From positions 1 to 15,223 of the forward strand of contig CAZLDI010000031.1 of assembly GCA_964558415.1 (NCBI GenBank): a stretch of DNA of 15,223 bases, in the 5' to 3' direction. This DNA comes from CAZLDI01 sp964558415. GTDB lineage: Bacteria; Chloroflexota; Dehalococcoidia; SM23-28-2; RBG-16-64-32. The notes under the pieces were generated by a model. It was not told the origin of the DNA and made no database searches. It saw nothing but the letters and a program-made list of their open reading frames with translations. Shown in pieces: positions 14,278-15,223 of the stretch. The translations under genes were made by a program, and so were the position numbers. Position 1 is the first letter of the stretch, and each line of letters opens with the position of its first letter.

Positions 14278-15153
14278 TCAGGCCGACGGCTCAAGCACCT
14301 CGGTTTCGCGATCGCGAGGCCGGAGCACACCATAGCGCACGACCAGACCGCCTATGATGACGCAACCGCCGATGACCGTGGCAACCGAGGGGTTCTCACC
14401 GTAGAAGAGCGCGACCCAGACCGGGTTGAGGGCCGGCTCGATGAGGGCGATCAGGCTGGCTTCCGCGCCCGACACATCACGGATGCCGCGAGTGAACAAG
14501 ACGTAGGGGATCGCGAACTGGACGGCGCCCATGACGAAAAGCAGGAGCAGCGCCTCGGCGTCTACATCGAGGGCGCCGGGGATGGCCAGGAACACGAGGC
14601 TAACGCCGAGGCAATTGAGGAACGTGACGACGATCGGGTCGCCAGTGCGAAGTCGTCGCAGCGCAAGCAGAAAGAGCCCGTAGAAGAGGCCGCTCCCCGC
14701 GCCCATCAGCAGGCCGCCGGTATCGCCGGACCCAGCGTTCCCGGCGAAGAGCACGGCGATGCCGCCGAGGCAGATGACGAACGCCGGGAGGTCGCGGCCG
14801 CGCAAGCGCTCGCCCAGCAGCATTGGGGCGAGCGCGATCACGTAGAGCGGCGCGGTGTACTGCAGGAAGACGGCGTTGGCCGCCGTGGTGGCCTTGGCGG
14901 AGGCGACGTAGAGGCCCAGGTTGGCTGACATCAGCGCAGCGAGAAGGACCATGGCACCGGCTGGCGGAAGCCGTCGGCCGGGCAGCAGGGGAGCGAGGAT
15001 AGCCGCCCCGAACAGGCAGCGGAACATGACGATGGCGGTGGCGCCAGCATCGATCTCTTTGATGAAGAAGCCGCCGGTACTCCAGAGGACTGCGCCTGCG
15101 ACAAGGTAGAGGCGCGCGCGAGTGGCGGGGGAAGCTGGCGTGAGACCCGGCAT
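14278..15153 (-). CDS. EamA/DMT-family transporter
   Basis: A ten-helix inner membrane transporter of the drug/metabolite (EamA, RhaT-like) family. The 291 residues are two EamA repeats (about 15-140 and 150-280). The first opens LYLVAGAVLWSTGGFFIKEI and the second ends with the family motif ASLIALIEPALNPVWVALF about 40 residues from the C-terminus. The direction and solute are unknown. The ATG at 15153 was chosen because the frame upstream runs into the tRNA at 15169; the predicted extra N-terminus (with SRVRIPPLPPF) is a typical tRNA-derived false extension. No ribosome binding site is visible, and the short gap after the tRNA suggests shared transcription. Confidence 0.92.
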   Translation of the reverse strand: MPGLTPASPATRARLYLVAGAVLWSTGGFFIKEIDAGATAIVMFRCLFGAAILAPLLPGRRLPPAGAMVLLAALMSANLGLYVASAKATTAANAVFLQYTAPLYVIALAPMLLGERLRGRDLPAFVICLGGIAVLFAGNAGSGDTGGLLMGAGSGLFYGLFLLALRRLRTGDPIVVTFLNCLGVSLVFLAIPGALDVDAEALLLLFVMGAVQFAIPYVLFTRGIRDVSGAEASLIALIEPALNPVWVALFYGENPSVATVIGGCVIIGGLVVRYGVLRPRDRETEVLEPSA

Positions 15154-15168
15154 GGGAAAGGGCTGGAA

Positions 15169-15223
15169 TGGTGGCAGGGGCGGGATTCGAACCCGCGACA
15201 CAGGGCTTATGAAGCCCCTGCTC
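15169..15223 (-). tRNA. tRNA with CAT anticodon (probably Met), 5' part off the window
   Basis: The minus strand shows anticodon arm GGGGC-TTCATAA-GCCCT with anticodon CAT, variable loop GTGTC, T-arm GCGGG-TTCGAAT-CCCGC, the 3' acceptor strand CCCTGCC, discriminator A and an encoded CCA (15171-15169). CAT can belong to elongator Met, initiator Met or the TilS-modified Ile tRNA. The wobble pair in the anticodon stem and lack of the initiator GGG/CCC pattern next to the loop make elongator Met most likely, but the missing D-arm leaves this open. Confidence 0.9.

Noticed and set aside
15154..15201. 16-residue N-terminal extension of the EamA transporter
   Set aside because: SRVRIPPLPPF is translated from the adjoining tRNA and is a common false start.

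Overview
The window is GC-rich bacterial chromosome, gene-dense, with most genes on the minus strand. It suggests a Chloroflexota-like organism (Dehalococcoidia or a relative). This is an inference from the style of the genes: a split large/small methylmalonyl-CoA mutase with MeaB, a free-standing DUF2344 protein, a FtsB-like protein with a Pro/Thr tail, and the 5' end of a 16S rRNA. Only about 54 bases of the 16S are present, so taxonomy is not settled.

Layout, left to right. (1) Positions 1-255: the 5' end of a 16S rRNA gene on the minus strand, with its leader, a boxA-like site and a near-consensus promoter whose -35 box contains the stop codon of tilS. (2) 252-4856: housekeeping genes on the minus strand. 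In transcription order these are a CNNM/CorC-type membrane protein, a DUF2344 protein, a histidine phosphatase, an FtsB/DivIC-like protein and then tilS, which has its own promoter. (3) 4912-12285: a methylmalonyl-CoA module on the minus strand in two transcription blocks. The upstream block is mcmA1 (large mutase subunit), three tandem DinB/ClbS-like paralogs, a 5 x 156-bp tandem repeat array, mce (epimerase), a small two-helix membrane protein and a tandem-VOC protein. The downstream block, with its own promoter, is mcmA2 (B12-binding small subunit) and meaB (GTPase chaperone). Together these convert (S)- or (R)-methylmalonyl-CoA to succinyl-CoA; the carboxylase that would supply methylmalonyl-CoA is not in the window. 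(4) 12303-15223: a divergent CaCA-type cation exchanger, tRNA-Val(TAC), a small lipoprotein, an EamA/DMT transporter and the 3' part of a CAT-anticodon tRNA.

The most striking structure lies between the third DinB-like gene and mce. Five units of exactly 156 bp, with no indels between them, are bounded by two copies of the first 40 bp of mce (39 of 40 identical). The outer copy still sits in an ATGA stop/start overlap with the DinB-like gene, as expected for the original mce start. The inner copy begins the intact mce. The repeats therefore look like an insertion plus amplification at the 5' end of mce that rebuilt a working start. Because 156 is a multiple of three, one reading frame stays open from the old start through all five units and ends in a second ATGA overlap with the new start.

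No transposase, integrase, CRISPR array or phage gene is visible.
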